Notes under the pieces: model-generated
Database searches by the model: none
Seen by the model: the letters and a program-made list of their open reading frames with translations, nothing else
What the model was told of the DNA's origin: nothing
Position numbers and translations under genes: made by a program
In this document: positions 1 through 12,752 of the stretch, piece after piece
Position numbering within the stretch: the first letter of the stretch is position 1
Layout: every line of letters starts with the position of its first letter
Assembly (NCBI RefSeq): GCF_932294415.1
Contig: NC_065535.1
Span: forward strand, 25,756,782 to 25,820,781
Reading direction: 5' to 3'
From: Quercus robur
Lineage: Eukaryota; Streptophyta; Magnoliopsida; Fagales; Fagaceae
DNA: 64,000 nucleotides

Positions 1-923
1 ATTTTACAAAACTGTACAAGTCACCTAGAACAAAGGTTTGTCAAGTCAGGTATGAGATTAGTAAATCATACCGTGACTAATATAATTTATTGAATAAAAA
101 AGAGAGCTCAAAAGTGTGATCATTACTTCTGACCTACTTAAACTATGCTCATAATTGGTATGAGACCACTTGAACAATAGCAGAGCAGCCAGAGCTTGTC
201 ACTACTTGACTCACAATTTTGAACTCATAAGATAATAGGTCAAGCGGGTTTCGTACCACTAAGGCACTTCCGGGGGTGGTATTCTGGTATCAAGTAGGTG
301 ATTAGTTTCGTGTGAAGGAGAAAGATAATGAACAACACAAAAAAACAAAGCACACTTTTGCTTGGTGGCACTTGTAACCCACCAACACCTCCACTAGTCC
401 ACTTGTTGCACAGTTTGCTTTGTTTTGATTATGGTAATTTACTGTTAATTATAATGAAAAATATTACACAATTTTATCTTTGTTATGAAAATTTACACCC
501 AAATTTTTTTTTAAAAAAAAAACCTCAAAGTAATTGTCCATCGTGGGAGAGATAAAAGCGATTAACAAGGTAAGGTGAATGCTAGGAATTCTGGAATCCT
601 TAACAGCCTTATGGCTGAATTATGGACTCTTAAGAGATGGTTTAGCGCTAGCCAAGTCTTTAAATAAATCTAATATTATCATCGAAGTCGATGCCTTTTC
701 ATTAGTGTTATTCTCATGAATACCTCTGTCAATATCTCTTTGGAACCAATTCTGTTTGATTGCAAGAGCAGCAAGACCCTATTGGATGAGTTTCCTTGCA
801 AGAGACTGAGCACATATATTGGAATTTTGTTATGGAATTGAACCAATTCTCGAACCAATTGCAAGATCCTATTGGATGAGTTTTCTTGAACCAATTCTTG
901 CTAATTATGGAACTTTGTTATGT
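1..923. other. intergenic, no gene seen
   Basis: AT-rich sequence without a convincing coding region. The only internal structure noticed is a short direct repeat: the phrase 'cctattggatgag' occurs near 779 and again near 868, in similar surroundings. The 75-residue open frame at 328-555 has no recognisable motif and runs through homopolymers. Confidence 0.5.
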
Positions 924-1117
924 TCGGGTTCGTTTGGATTGAACTTATTGTTGCTGAAACTGAAAAATGAAAACATTGTACTAAAATAATTTTTAAATGT
1001 ATGAATAGTGTTGTGGGACCCGTAAACAGTGCATGAATAGTACATAAACAGTACATGAATAGTATTTTTTTGTCCCCTGCATAGTAAAATCATGTGATTT
1101 TACTATTCATGTGCAGG

Positions 1118-1157
<40 letters not shown>

Positions 1158-1206
1158 GAAAACGCAAAACATGGACGTCACTTTCAGCTGAAACCAAACG
1201 GGTGCG
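924..1206. mobile_element. hAT-like MITE with internal poly(A)
   Basis: The ends are imperfect inverted repeats: 'cgggttcgtttgg' near 925-937 faces 'ccaaacgggtgcg' near 1194-1206, each followed inward by a related gctgaaac / gtttcagc block. The interior has several copies of an 'acatgaatagta' phrase and a 38-bp A tract at about 1118-1155. The layout and the CGTTTGG end suggest a non-autonomous hAT-type element. A clean 8-bp target duplication could not be fixed, so the boundaries are approximate. Confidence 0.45.
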
Positions 1207-2538
1207 TTGTAAATTTGTAATATTATGTATTTTTTTACCTCATCGTCTATGGTGTAGGATGCTCTGGCCCTAGACCTAGAGGGCTTTGTTTATAATAGAC
1301 TTATTACTCTTTAATCTGAGCATCATTCATTGTTAGCCCTCCCCCAAAAGAAAAGGAAAATAAGAGAATGATAGACAAAAACAATAAGGGAGCAAGAATC
1401 CTTTGTCCAAAGTAGGACATAGAGCAAACTAAGATTTTTTTTTTTTTTTTTTCTCCAAAGGGTAAATTTTGGACTATAGAAGCTATGATATGAGTCTAAG
1501 TTGTTAAAATTACTTGTGTATTGTTATTTATTTATTTTCAGGGAGTGGTGGGAGATGATTAAGGAAACAAAAGTAAATATGTAAAAGCATACATACCCTC
1601 TTATCACTTCTAAAAAAATGTCTTATTTTCTTCTCTTGTTATTTCCCAATATCCAACCCTATACTAAACATTCTACAAGGTTGGGTATATATATGTATTT
1701 TCCTATCATTATACAAGTGATATGCAGTTCATTTGCAAGTTCTTGTATACTATAATTAGGGGTGTCTATGGGGTCAAGTTTAGTAGGGTTTTTGTTCCAC
1801 CCTTTATTCCACTTGCTAATGGATTCAAAAAGACTCCACTAATGTCGGTTGTTAATGCTTGAATGATCAACTGGCTAGCCTCATTTGATATGTTGTTGGA
1901 TCTAATTGGTTTCGTAGGTGTGGCACAATGAAAGCATCTTTGAAAGTCACTTGAAAATCGAGGGAAAACGGTCTCTAGATCTCTCCTGGATTTATCATCG
2001 ATCTTAAGATCTTTTCATCTAAATAGTGGCATGTATCTCATGGTAGCATGTATTGAGTTTTTTGTTGAAAAAATTTGTCTTGTCGGATTTTCATGTGGGA
2101 AACCCCACACTCGACCAAACCCAACAATTGTCGAAACTAATCAAAATTCATTGGGTCAAAGCCCAAATTGAATGGGTGGATCGGTTGTTGTGGTGTTTGG
2201 ACATTCGCAACTATAATTCACGAGGATATTTATCAGAGGAAGAAAAATCACAAGGATATCTTAGTCATTTTGAAACCACACGGCTAAGTATTAAAAAAAA
2301 AAAAAAAAAAAAAATACAATGAGAACCGAAGAAGCATTGAATTATCAACCTCAATCACTCTCAGTAGTCTGAGAGGGAGGGTGTGAGTGCCCAATGAAGA
2401 AAAGCCTCGTGAGGCGTTAGAGACACGCTCAATGCGCCTATTAAACAGCATACCATAACATGAAAACTCACATCACAGTCACACACCCTTCCTTGGTCCT
2501 AACGGCTCCCCAACCGCCCACGTTCTTTCCCAACCCCA
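1207..2538. other. intergenic region upstream of the Dof gene
   Basis: No gene is recognised. The 89-residue open frame at 2053-2322 ends in a poly-lysine run made by an A tract and matches no family I know. T and A tracts lie near 1436-1452 and 2292-2313. The last 100 bases become CT/AC-rich and probably belong to the Dof promoter. Confidence 0.4.
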
Positions 2539-2548
2539 CTATACAAAT
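2539..2548 (+). promoter_or_regulatory. TATA-like box of the Dof gene
   Basis: 'ctatacaaat' lies about 115 bases before the ATG and just upstream of a CT-rich leader, a usual plant core-promoter arrangement. It is weakly supported because no transcription start is visible from sequence. Confidence 0.3.
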
Positions 2549-2591
2549 TCCCACTCTAACACACATGCTCTTCCACTAAAACTCTCACAAT

Positions 2592-2615
2592 TCTCTCTCT
2601 CTCTCTCTCTCTCTT
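2592..2615 (+). repeat. (CT)n tract in the Dof leader
   Basis: About eleven CT dinucleotides lie 40-60 bases before the start codon. Pyrimidine microsatellites are common in plant 5' leaders, and this supports reading the stretch as transcribed leader. Confidence 0.6.
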
Positions 2616-2654
2616 TCCCTCAAACCCAAAATTCTTGATAGCTGTCAAAAAAAA

Positions 2655-3503
2655 ATGTTCACAGCTAGTTGTGACCAAATGTTGCAGTGCCCTCCTAGGC
2701 CACTCCAAATTATGGACAGAATGTTGAAACCCAATGTTGAAATTGCTCCCAATTGCCCTCGTTGTGCTTCCTCCAACACTAAATTTTGCTACTACAACAA
2801 CTACAGCTTGTCACAGCCTAGGTACTTCTGTAAAGGCTGTAGGAGGTACTGGACCAAAGGTGGTTCTCTCAGAAACGTACCAGTTGGTGGTGGTTGTCGA
2901 AAGAATCGTCGCGGCAAGTCGTCTAGGCAGCTCCCACAGACACAGCGGGGTTCGGTAACAAATTCTTCCAATTATGCCAATGACCAATCTACGGATTCTA
3001 GTTCCTCTAATGGGGATTCAAGTACCAATGGTTCGGATATTGATCTTGCTGTTGTTTTCGCTAGTTTCTTGAATCAGAACCCAAGCAATAATATTGAGCA
3101 GCCAGAGTTCATGACTGTCCCAGACTTAGTGCCTAATGATTCAAACCCACAATCTGACTCGCAGAATTGTTTAAACAGCTCAGCGTTTGAAAGCCAGAAG
3201 CCAATTGAAGAGGGTGATATACTGTTCCAAGGACTTGGTCAAGATGAGAAAGTTCAAGAATTCATGGAAGATGACGATGTGAACGCATTTGGGTTGCAGA
3301 GTTTATTGGGTGATGAAGTGGTTCAAGATGTTTTGTGGTCAGATACTGCAAGTTTGCCGAATTTAATGTGGCAACCTATGGTTCAAGTGCAAGAATTGGA
3401 GTCGTTTCAGTCCAATGATCAGTTAAGAATTTCGACCAATCTAATAAACGATTGCTGGAGTTCCTTGGATCTGTCTGGTTTTGAGGTTTTCTCAAGACCT
3501 TGA
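2655..3503 (+). CDS. Dof-type zinc finger transcription factor
   Basis: A single-exon gene for a 282-residue plant-specific Dof transcription factor, which would act in the nucleus on AAAG-core promoter elements. The Dof domain spans about residues 32-86. Its zinc ligands are C34, C37, C59 and C62 in the family spacing C-x2-C-x21-C-x2-C, followed by the conserved RRYWTKGG and [14 protein letters not shown] stretches. The basic patch after the finger (KNRRGK) is a likely nuclear signal. The rest is Ser/Asn-rich (residues 95-125), then acidic (about 184-232), as expected of an activation region. The chosen ATG follows a CT-rich leader and gives a normal N-terminal extension. A second in-frame ATG at codon 21 still precedes the finger. 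The family is certain; which Dof subgroup was not determined. No stop or frameshift is seen. Confidence 0.95.
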   Translation: MFTASCDQMLQCPPRPLQIMDRMLKPNVEIAPNCPRCASSNTKFCYYNNYSLSQPRYFCKGCRRYWTKGGSLRNVPVGGGCRKNRRGKSSRQLPQTQRGSVTNSSNYANDQSTDSSSSNGDSSTNGSDIDLAVVFASFLNQNPSNNIEQPEFMTVPDLVPNDSNPQSDSQNCLNSSAFESQKPIEEGDILFQGLGQDEKVQEFMEDDDVNAFGLQSLLGDEVVQDVLWSDTASLPNLMWQPMVQVQELESFQSNDQLRISTNLINDCWSSLDLSGFEVFSRP

Positions 3504-3612
3504 CGAGCAATCTACAAGTATATTTTTTATTTTTATTTCTTCTTATTCTTCTTCGAGAAAATTTACATGTCCTTGGAAATGTTAATGGTATAGACATTAA
3601 TATTATATATAC

Positions 3613-3618
3613 AATAAA
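3613..3618 (+). terminator. poly(A) signal candidate of the Dof gene
   Basis: AATAAA lies about 110 bases after the stop codon, in a TA-rich stretch, a plausible distance for a plant near-upstream element. Confidence 0.35.
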
Positions 3619-6600
3619 AACTATATATATGATCAGTACCCTTTCATTTTGGTAACGAATTCTTGGTTTGTGGTATTTTTATTTCTTCTATTGAAATCTC
3701 TAACCATACAAATTACAAATACCTGCTCAATTCCCAGCCCCCAAAGATTTCCAAATGAATGTCCAATGTTGCTCTTCATTTGTAGAATTCACCGTTATCT
3801 AAACCCCATGATTGCTTTGAAATCCAGATTTTTTTTTTTTTTTTTTAATAAAATGAAATTGTAAGGTTTCAATGCATAATCTCTATACAGTTTAGGGTTG
3901 TTTTAATTTTAACCATTTGTGTTTAAATTTTGTTTTCATATTCATCCTACCGTCCATTTCAACTGGTAATTTGATGATATTTGGTATTACATGAGTGATG
4001 TGACTTAAAAGTCATTACTTATCTAGTATTTAATGATGAGATTAATAACAAAATTACAAAAATAAATGATGCAGTTAAAACATGAAAATGAAATGAAACA
4101 AAGGAAAAGAAATAAAAATTTTTAAATATAAAGAGACTAAAATAAATTCAACCTCCAACTTTAAGAACTTCAAACTTTAAGAATCGAAGTTTACGTTAGT
4201 CAAATATTAACAAGTAATTCCCATAGCGAAGCATATAATTTACATGTAATTATTATAAAAGAGTTGACCAAATTGCGGCATGGGTCACCATCAATCCAAC
4301 GAGAGTTAATATACTTCAGGAGTCTTTTTGTGCGGGTTTGATTCAACTAATGGATTTGGAGCACCACCTTTTAAGTAACTTAAAAGCATACATCAATCTA
4401 TCAGGGTCAAATTTTATGGTATTAATCACTATTTTTGTCAATATTATGACAATTTAACCAATCAAGTCAACCACACATGAATATTTGATTTATAGGAAAT
4501 TATATATATTTTATAATTATTATCTACAATTCATTATCAAAACATTTTGCAAAGTCAAATGAAAATACTACCAATAAGTAATAACCTATCCAGTTATCCA
4601 TGTATCAAGCCTAATATTCTCGGCCCAAGTCTAATTTTATTTGGCATGCTAGTCAAAAATACTTATTATACAACAAGTCAATTAAGCATACTTAATATAT
4701 AGATAGTTTAGAGTTCAGTTTCTTGTAAATACATCATATTTGGTTCATTTTAACACACAACTTGAACATATAGTAAAGATGTAGTCTTTGAAGATTTTCC
4801 TCTGTGTACCTAGGCTATTAAATTGATTTCTGTCTTCTTACCATTTATTTAAGAATCCGTAAGTTTCTCTAAGAAAGAAATTATTTAAAGAGGGGAACAA
4901 AAGAAAATAGGTCTTCCAATTAACCCTTTGGTTAAAATATAAAAATCTTAAGAAACTTTATCATGTTAGTACTTGCAAACCGAATGTTGAAGCAGTGATG
5001 TGATTTCCCACCATCCAATCAATAGTTATAAAAATGGATTATAGATAGGTTAACGTTGCTATCGTTTCATGACATGTTTAAACTCTAGCATAACATAGCA
5101 GCATATCATGTGCAAGCTGATGCATGCGATGTTGACCTTCATGATCATGAAGATCAAGTTCTTGGATTTAATGTTTCCTGCAAAAAATTGGAGAGGCAGA
5201 TTTTCACTCAATTGCCGAAAGAAAACAATATATCGTTGGAGTGGGAAGCTTCCACGCCATGATGCAAACCCATCACATGGTTTTTGTTGCATGTTTTGGG
5301 CATCTGCGTGATTATGATGTAGTTGTTGTGGATTTTCTTGGATTTGGTACACCTCTAGTGGGCCTAAGATCAAGTAGCGTATATTCCCATCCTTTAAACC
5401 TCAATCGTCCTTAATAGTTAGGTCTTAAAGCCTATCAGTTAATAACAATTATATTAAATAAATAAATAAAAGAACAATGTTATTTAATAGATTAAGCATA
5501 CTTAACATCAACTTTATTTGTGATGTTTAATTACCTAAAATAGTGGCCTGACATTTACTAACTAAGCAAGCTTAACATCAACCTTATTTGACATTCTAGT
5601 GGTTTGATCTGCTACATATTTTGAATATTCATAATGGTTGACAAAGTTCTAGATTATTCTATTAAGAAAGCAAAATATATTTTTAGTTTTTTATATTTTG
5701 GCAATGTATTCAATTTCGTGTTCAAGTAACTTCATTTTAGTTCTTATATTTTTAATTTTGCTGTCATTTTACTTATAGAGAATGTCAATGTGATTAATGG
5801 ACCACACAGGCATAGGTAATTTAAAATCGCATTTTCTATAACTAAGATGATGGCATAAACCAAAATGTGAATATGTTTTAAAAATATAGAGACTAAAAAT
5901 ACATTTTTACCTTATAAAATTATGGTGACAATAATGATAATGAGGTGTTATATTCAAAATAAAAAAGGGGGGAAAAATCTACATGACCCAACACTGAATA
6001 ACAAGAAAGTGATATTTTAATATTTTTCATTTGTAAACAAATATCGAGAAAAGATTTTTGACCCTGAAGAAAAAGACATGCTAACCTGTCCAATTAAAAA
6101 GCAAATTAGGATGATGAGCATAGATTACTCTGCCTCACAATTTAATTCATGGGTCAACTGTAGATATCATTGTTTCGAGAAGCAACATATATTACATATA
6201 TATTGCATTCTTGGAGGCAATTAAGGTAATTGGCACTCGTTATATAGTCCCAAAAATTAGGACAAGGGTAAAATATATGGAAGTTAATTAATTTTTTTCT
6301 CTCTCTCTCACATGAAGATGAAAGGAAGGTACAATTTAGAATAGACTTGACCAACCATTGAGATGTTGGCATTATTACAACATTGTAAGTAGTTGTTAGT
6401 TTATTAATGCCCATAAAAACAACATAGGTTTTCAACAAGATCCCTAATTCTTTTCCTTAATCATAATAATATTAGGTGAATGACTCAAGATTTAATCCAA
6501 TTCCAATGAGTTCTACATACGGCCTCATGGTTCAAGCATATCAAATCCAGAACACGACTAGTGTTTCCAGCCAAGCAATGTTAAAAACTTATCTAGTCCG

Positions 6601-8404
6601 TCATGTGTGCCATTGGCCATTAGCTCCAGCAACCCTGCAAGCTCAAATAATTTAAAATAATAATAATAATAATAAAAATCAACAACGCGTTAGAGCTGCA
6701 TGTTTGATAAATATTGCAATTGATTTAAGGAGTGGATTATCTGTGAATTTATTCAAAATTTTTGTTAATTTTTTTCTTGATAGTCATGTTCAAATTAGTC
6801 TATTATGAAGAATGTTTAGGAAATGAATAAAACTACAAACGCAACCATTGACCACCTAGATTTTTATAATAAAATCTAAGTGATAAGTTGTTAATAACAG
6901 TAAAAATAATAATATTAGTAACGGACCCAAATAAATAAATCGGAAACAATTGACCACTTAGATTTTGTTATAAAATTATTGTTAAAATATTATGCCAGTA
7001 GCACTACTCAGAGAATTTTATAAGATTTTATTAACAAATATCTTTATGTTATTCATTAAAAATACCATTTTATAAAACCCTTTTCAGAAAAATGAAAAAT
7101 AACTAATTTATTTAATTTATTATTTCAATTTTCTATAAAATCTTGCCTAAAATTAGTGATTAATGTAAACCCAAATTGATAAAATGCTAATCCTACTTCT
7201 CTTTTTCATTTATTTATTCAAAAATGTACTTTCCAACGCATCTCGAAAATTGGGGACTCCGTGTACAATCGGAATTCAGAGAACCGAGCCTCATGTAGTC
7301 ATGTTCCTTAAATAAACCTGCCACATTTTTCTGTTACACGTGCACCTGTTTTTTGGAGTGATTGATATAATGACATTAAATTAACAGGAAGCAAGAATGT
7401 TACGTATTACGTACCTTCAGCTAATCCTGGGTGGGTGGAGGTCAAAAGTAGTGCTGGTTGCCTTTAACAGTTTCTACATATTTATACAAGAAATGGTGTC
7501 AGCCACCCCCACATGAGTTTCTATCCTAATACAAATTTAGATGCGTAGAAAAATGAAAACTTATATCCGATTCATACCAGTATAAAGTCACCAGGTTTTA
7601 CTGGTAATTCTTGCACGCCAGTGATTTTCCTACAGTACATCATTTTCTTTTTAGTCAGTTCCTATAAAAAATTAAATAAATAAAAAAATCTTGTAAGTCA
7701 GGAAATTTTTTTAATATAAATTTCGGTTAAGTGTTACATAAGTAATGAAACTCTGCTGAGGTATGAAACCTATGCTACAATGCAAAAATGTGTGTTTGAC
7801 ACCATTTTTCTAGAATAGTTATTTAAGAATTGAAAAGACATAACAACATAGTGTTTGGCATGAGAATGAGTTTTTAAACTTTTTTATGACACAAAGTGAA
7901 ACTTTTTTATGATTTTTTTTTTTTTTCTATTCAGCCAAAAAAAAAAAAAAAGTGAAACTTTTTCAAAATATTCAACATAATGCCATTGAGATATGTTTTT
8001 TGAGTTTTAGGATGTTTTCAGAATACATATTTTTATAACATTGTATTCTAAAAACTCATACCAAACACATGATTTAAAATTGAGACCCACCATTTTCAAG
8101 TTTTAAAAACAAAAGCCTATATTTAAAATCTGATACCAAAATTGTTTTGGTCTTCCTAGGTGACAAAGAAGAAATTCTAGGGCAACCTTTTTCACAACTA
8201 GTTAAAAACTGAAAATTATAAATATTCTTATTGACTATCATTTTATTATGGGTCTACCATTAATATTATTTTTATCCTACACCAATAATAATAAATAATA
8301 CTATCATTTGTGAAATTTTTTGTACGATTAGACTTATATATATATAGTTTTAACCTATGACATCTGCTCTTGGTAATAACTTTTTTTTTTTATATTTATT
8401 TTTT
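3619..8404. other. 4.8-kb AT-rich intergenic region
   Basis: No gene or complete transposon was recognised. It has short A/T homopolymers, an (AAT)n run near 6655-6677 and scattered small open frames. A possible decayed coding stretch at 5098-5380 is listed separately. Confidence 0.4.
5098..5380 (+). pseudogene. possible decayed coding fragment, family unknown
   Basis: This island is less AT-rich than its surroundings. One plus-strand frame reads open across about 5103-5261, with a composition rich in charged and aliphatic residues. It meets a TGA at about 5262, and an overlapping frame then reads on for about 120 bases, including the run DYDVVVVDFLGFG. That pattern fits an old exon with a frameshift, but chance is not excluded. 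The protein was not recognised and no function is proposed. Confidence 0.2.
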
Positions 8405-8552
8405 AGTTTCAGCCTATAATGTCTGTTCTTGATAATAACTTTTTATCATCAGATCAAAACACTAATCGATTTTTGGTATAGGCGGAGATTGAACTCTAGA
8501 TTTCTTATTCAACCATCAAAGACTTTACTAGTTAAGTTAATTGGAACACTTG
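8405..8552 (-). mobile_element. tRNA-derived SINE, copy 1
   Basis: Read on the minus strand it has a Pol III box A-like 'taacttaactagtaaagtc' (8520-8538) and a box B-like 'gagttcaatctcc' (8484-8496). The body, with 'atcaagaacagacatt', is shared with the copies at 14169-14316 and 35383-35533. A second piece of its 3' tail is repeated next to it at about 8350-8385. It is more diverged than the other two copies. Confidence 0.6.
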
Positions 8553-9137
8553 TATGATTAGACTTATTGCAACTGAAAACAACAGTCTCTTAATTGCTAG
8601 CTACTTAATTATATATTCTTTTTTCTTTTTTTGCTGAATTAATTATATATTCTATTTATTACATTTTGCGGGAGTACAAAATAATAAGGGCCCCTGATCA
8701 ATTCGGGCTAGACCATTTGGGCCGCAAGCTTAAACTTAAGCAGGTTTTAGTAATGATGATTCGACAACTAACTAGTGCAATGTCCATTTAAGAAGTCTAT
8801 TGAAATTATATACCTAAGCACCTTTGGTGCAAGGCTGGGAGGAACTACATCATCCTAAACGACCAGACCAAGGTGCACTAGGCTAATTCTAAATATTGAA
8901 TTAGTTGCAGGGTCTGGTGGACCCTGCAACCAATAGGTCAGCATGATCTACATCCTAGAATGTTAGAGAAGGAGAATGGTTGCTTCTAAGTTCAAATGCA
9001 CATTTCTTCATCAACTACTTGTTGCCACCCTTTTTATTGCCCTTGCTTTTATTGTTCCCATATAACATTATGAAAATTGTTGGAAAAATGTAAACACAAA
9101 GCAAATGTTGTGTTAGAATATAAGCTCATGGGCTTAG
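8553..9137. other. intergenic, no gene seen
   Basis: AT-rich unique-looking sequence with no recognised coding or mobile element. Confidence 0.35.
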
Positions 9138-9405
9138 GCTCAATGTACTATTGAACTTGTACGACACTCCTATTTCTTGTACCACACACATATTATGCCT
9201 GAATAAAAGTAATATTTTGTACGTCTTACACACAATTCAATATAATAAGACTTTAGGCTTTATCACAGACTTGGGCCCAATGTACTATTATATTTGTAAT
9301 ACATTCTTCTTTCTTGTACAACATACATATCATGCCTGTATAAAAATAGGCCATTTACATCTTACACACAATTGAATATAATAAGACTTTAGTCTTTATT
9401 ATGCA
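9138..9405. repeat. tandem duplication, period about 137 bp
   Basis: Two successive copies begin at 'caatgtactatt' (about 9141 and 9278). Both continue through 'ttcttgtac', 'atgcctg.ataaaa', 'cttacacacaatt' and 'aatataataagacttta'. The copies differ by scattered substitutions and small indels. The small open frame at 9151-9375 runs through it and is not a gene. Confidence 0.7.
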
Positions 9406-9840
9406 TATTATGCAGTAATCTCTATTGGATCATGACTCCTTTCAACTTTTATCACTATCATCATTTGTCAAAGTGAATACACTCTACTCCACAACATGAA
9501 TCAAAAAGTCCTACATAACTACACATTGAGTAAGCACGCGAATCCATAATTTACACTTAATTTGATGCTGCAAATCGGCATAAAATTCAGGAGCTTATAA
9601 CCCTCCACTAATTAAGTATACAAGACAGCTGACCAAACTACACAGTAAAAGAATATTATTGGACACAAGGACCCTATGAACCATGGTATGTGAAATTTCA
9701 TGCCACTCACTATCAACCATCAAGTAACCAACATGAAAGTCATATTGATTTGCATTCAGAAAGAGACTCACAGTGATATGACTATATATATTCATGGATA
9801 AATTAAATATATGCCAACGCTAAAGATAATGAAATAGTAC

Positions 9841-12295
9841 CTAATAAGAAGCTTTCCCTCAACTTCTTCACATTCAAAGAATTGGCAGCCAGTGGTGAAG
9901 GGTATTTCTTTTTTGTTCCATTCTGTAAGAATTTAACAGTTTTAATAATCAGTTAAAACCGGGTTTTAATATAAATAATGTACATAAGTTTTGCCAATTT
10001 CAATCCCTAATTAGAAATTAGAAATTGCTATAGGCTGCTTCAGCTGCTCAGCCCAGCCGCAAAATTTGAACTCTTGGGCCATGCTTAAGTTTTAAAAGCC
10101 GTACAAACATTCACGATTGGGCTTAACTCAAAACAAAGGCCCAAAATGGTTAAACTTGCCTGATTTTTAATTCTAGTAATTCAAAAATTCTTGGGATTTT
10201 TACTCTTACACAGAGTTGGTAAATACTCGTAATTTTTAGGATTTTTCAATTTTCTGTTTTATATTTTTATATATAAGCATCTTTAGATTTTTTTTTTTTT
10301 TTTTTTTTAATGATTTTTGGTCTTCCAAACTTTACAAAACTGGATCGGTTGGGAGATTTGGGGCATTGAGCTAGTCTCCTTTTAAGGAGAGAAGAGGGGA
10401 TTTGATGGAAATCTGTGCCCTCCTCCTCCCCCACATTGTGTTTTTTATTTTACCCCAACACTACCTTTCTTTTTTTTTCTTTTTTTCTTTTTTTTTCTTA
10501 TAAAATATATATATTTTTAAAAAACTATGTAATAAGGGGTATGAGAGCAAATTTATACAAACTATTTTTTTCTATCCTTTTTTTATTTATTTTATTTATT
10601 TTTTAACAAACAAAAAATTTTCATCTATTCTCTTTCTCAGCCCCCCAAGGCCCTAACCAAATACATATGAGGGAAAATTAAAAAAAAAATTTCTATTCCC
10701 CACTTTTCCACCTCTCACAATTTTCTATTCCTTAGCTTTTCCATCCCCAACCAATTATAGTTTTAGTTTATGTTCTCTCATAAAATTTTGACCCAACGAT
10801 AAAGTCTTTTTTTTTTCTTTTTTCTTTCGCCTTTTTGGTTATATGTAATAATCCACTCTAGACTATGAAGTCATTTACTATCCATCGTAAACTAAAACAT
10901 TTTGTAATCAGTAGCTTAATTTTAGATTAATATGTAACGCCCATCTAATCATTTAAAATCAATATTAAAATTAACAAATTATTAAACTGACTGGAGTAGA
11001 CATCCTAAATTAATGGGAACTAATCTATTAATTTTGATTCTCAAAAAACAAAAAATGTCTATGAAATTTCAGAAATTTGCTTACAAAAGAATTGTTTTTA
11101 TTTTAAATAAATAAATAATATATATATATATATATGGAATTTGAAGTTAAAAGTGTGTTGAAGTTACCTAGATGCCAAATCACAGTTGCAGAATAATCCT
11201 CGCCCTCACTCACACTTTTCACAACAGCGCAAATATTGTGTCCCATCGCTTCCATGACATTGCACAAAAAGTTTTTGACATCCTGTACATTCCCACATTG
11301 GTGGTGTTAAATCTTAATATTCCGAGATTGTAGTATCATATACCATTTTATTTTGTGGCAATTTACATTTAACATGGATACTTTGGCTTTGCCATAAACT
11401 TGCACGGAGCATTATGTTATTTCGAGACAAAATCTACAAACGACTATTTAACATTTGATTAAAAAATTTAGTCAATAATGGGTTGAGCTAGTTATACAAA
11501 AAATCTATCACCAAAAAATATTAGTTCCAAATATATGGTTTACAAAAAAATTTTAAGTACTTTTGGAGTGTGGAGAAATTATGCTTTTCATCCTCTCATA
11601 TTTGTGATAAACTCTACTATGAATTGAATTTAATTAGTGAACCTTACTGTGACCGTGAGAGAAAAGAGTACCGTTTTATATGATTCGAAAATACCTAAAA
11701 ATTACTCATTGTTTACCAATAAAGTTCATTGTTAAAGAGCCAATTGACATGGATAACCCAAAAAAAAAAAAAAAAAAAAAAAAGACGAAGTTATATTATT
11801 TGTGTGACCCAACTTGTGTCTAGAAATTGCATTTAGAATGATGCTATAGATATGAAGGACAGAGAAGAAAAACACCTTCTTTCCTTGAAAGGGAATGTAA
11901 AAGAAAAGGTCTTGATACACACAATCTTCTGATAGAAGTGGGTCCAAACTCTCGTTCAATTCCTCACTGTTCTTGGTATTGATTGCAGTGTAAAATTCAT
12001 GGATTAATTTTGATGCAGAAGGAATTGGTGTAGGCTGAGAAGGAGCAATGCCGCACGATCCATCGTCAGTGCACCATAGTCTCCACTGATCTTCTTTGCT
12101 TTTTTGGATGATATTTATCAACAACATTTTCCCTCCAGTTGACAATGGACAAAATGTAGGCCTAGTGCTGTGCTTCTTGGTGACTATGCTTCTTCTAAAT
12201 TGCCTTGCATTACATGGTTGGGAAATTGACAATATGTTGAAGCTGTTCTTTAAGTACAGGCAATTTCTCGTACAATATTCGCCCAAAGAGGCCAT
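9841..12295 (-). CDS. NTF2/SnoaL-like protein, plastid-targeted; first three exons only
   Basis: Three exons can be joined in one frame on the minus strand. Exon 1 is 12295-11876 (140 codons, donor AAG|GTG). Exon 2 is 11282-11168 (acceptor TACAG, donor G|GTAACT). Exon 3 is 9922-9841 (acceptor TTACAG, donor AG|GTACTA). Exon phases fit exactly at both junctions. Residues 1 to about 60 are rich in Ser, Arg and Asn with few acids, as in a chloroplast transit peptide. From about residue 94 the text (ASKLIHEFYTAINTKN, CVYQDLFFYIPFQGKK, then EDYSATVIWHLEW and IPFTTGCQFFECEE) has the look of the cone-shaped NTF2-like fold found in plant 'NTF2 family' plastid proteins, whose biochemical role is poorly known. 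Exon 3 ends in phase 2, so at least one more exon should follow below 9841, but I could not find it. The gene may be truncated or have a long intron. A (GA)n tract lies just upstream of the ATG. Confidence 0.7.
9923..11167 (-). other. intron 2 of the NTF2-like gene
   Basis: The 1,245-bp intron between exons 2 and 3 is AT-rich. It has a 22-base T tract near 10288-10309, T-rich stretches at 10465-10610 and an (AT)n run near 11118-11137. No open frame of note or complete element is visible. Confidence 0.55.
11283..11875 (-). other. intron 1 of the NTF2-like gene
   Basis: A 593-bp intron with a 24-base A tract at about 11760-11783. The minus-strand frame stays open past the donor at 11875 and adds a Phe-rich tail. 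That read-through is not credible because exon 2 continues the homologous domain. Confidence 0.55.
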
Positions 12296-12304
12296 TTTTG
12301 AGTA

Positions 12305-12308
<4 letters not shown>

Positions 12309-12374
<66 letters not shown>
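12309..12374. repeat. (AG)33 microsatellite
   Basis: Sixty-six bases of pure AG lie 14 bases upstream of the NTF2-like start codon (minus strand), so the transcript would read as a CT-rich leader. It makes a false Arg-Glu repeat frame on the plus strand. Confidence 0.95.
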
Positions 12375-12380
<6 letters not shown>

Positions 12381-12626
12381 TTATGTTAATTGCTCCTCTT
12401 CTGGCTTTTTAGCCTTGGGTATCTATCAGCAGTATTCAAGATTGGTAACCAAGCAAGGAATGAACGTCTATTGCTTGTAACTTGTAACTTGTCACCAAAC
12501 ACGTGTTTTTCCATTCCTTTTTTCTTTTCTTTTGAATTTGATAAATCACTTTGTCTTTGTGTCAAACTTAAGTTTGTTGTTAGAAGTCTGACTACCTTGG
12601 TCCAATTGGGTTGTACATTAGCGGGG

Positions 12627-12752
12627 TAACACAATTAATAAAATGATTGAAAGAATTTATGGATATGTGACTCTAGAAAGCACAAGGGATAACACAATTA
12701 ATAAAATGATTGAAAGAAGTTATGGATATGTGACTCTAGAAAACACTCGTGT
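12627..12752. repeat. tandem duplication, period 63 bp
   Basis: Two nearly identical units start at 12627 and 12690 ('taacacaattaataaaatg'). Both run through 'ggatatgtgactctagaaa'. Only a few positions differ, so the duplication looks recent. Confidence 0.85.

Noticed and set aside
2053-2322. 89-codon frame upstream of the Dof gene
   Set aside because: Ends in a homopolymer-derived Lys run and matches no family known to me.
12298-12480. Open frame with an Arg-Glu repeat
   Set aside because: Produced by the (AG)33 microsatellite; nothing outside the repeat looks like protein.
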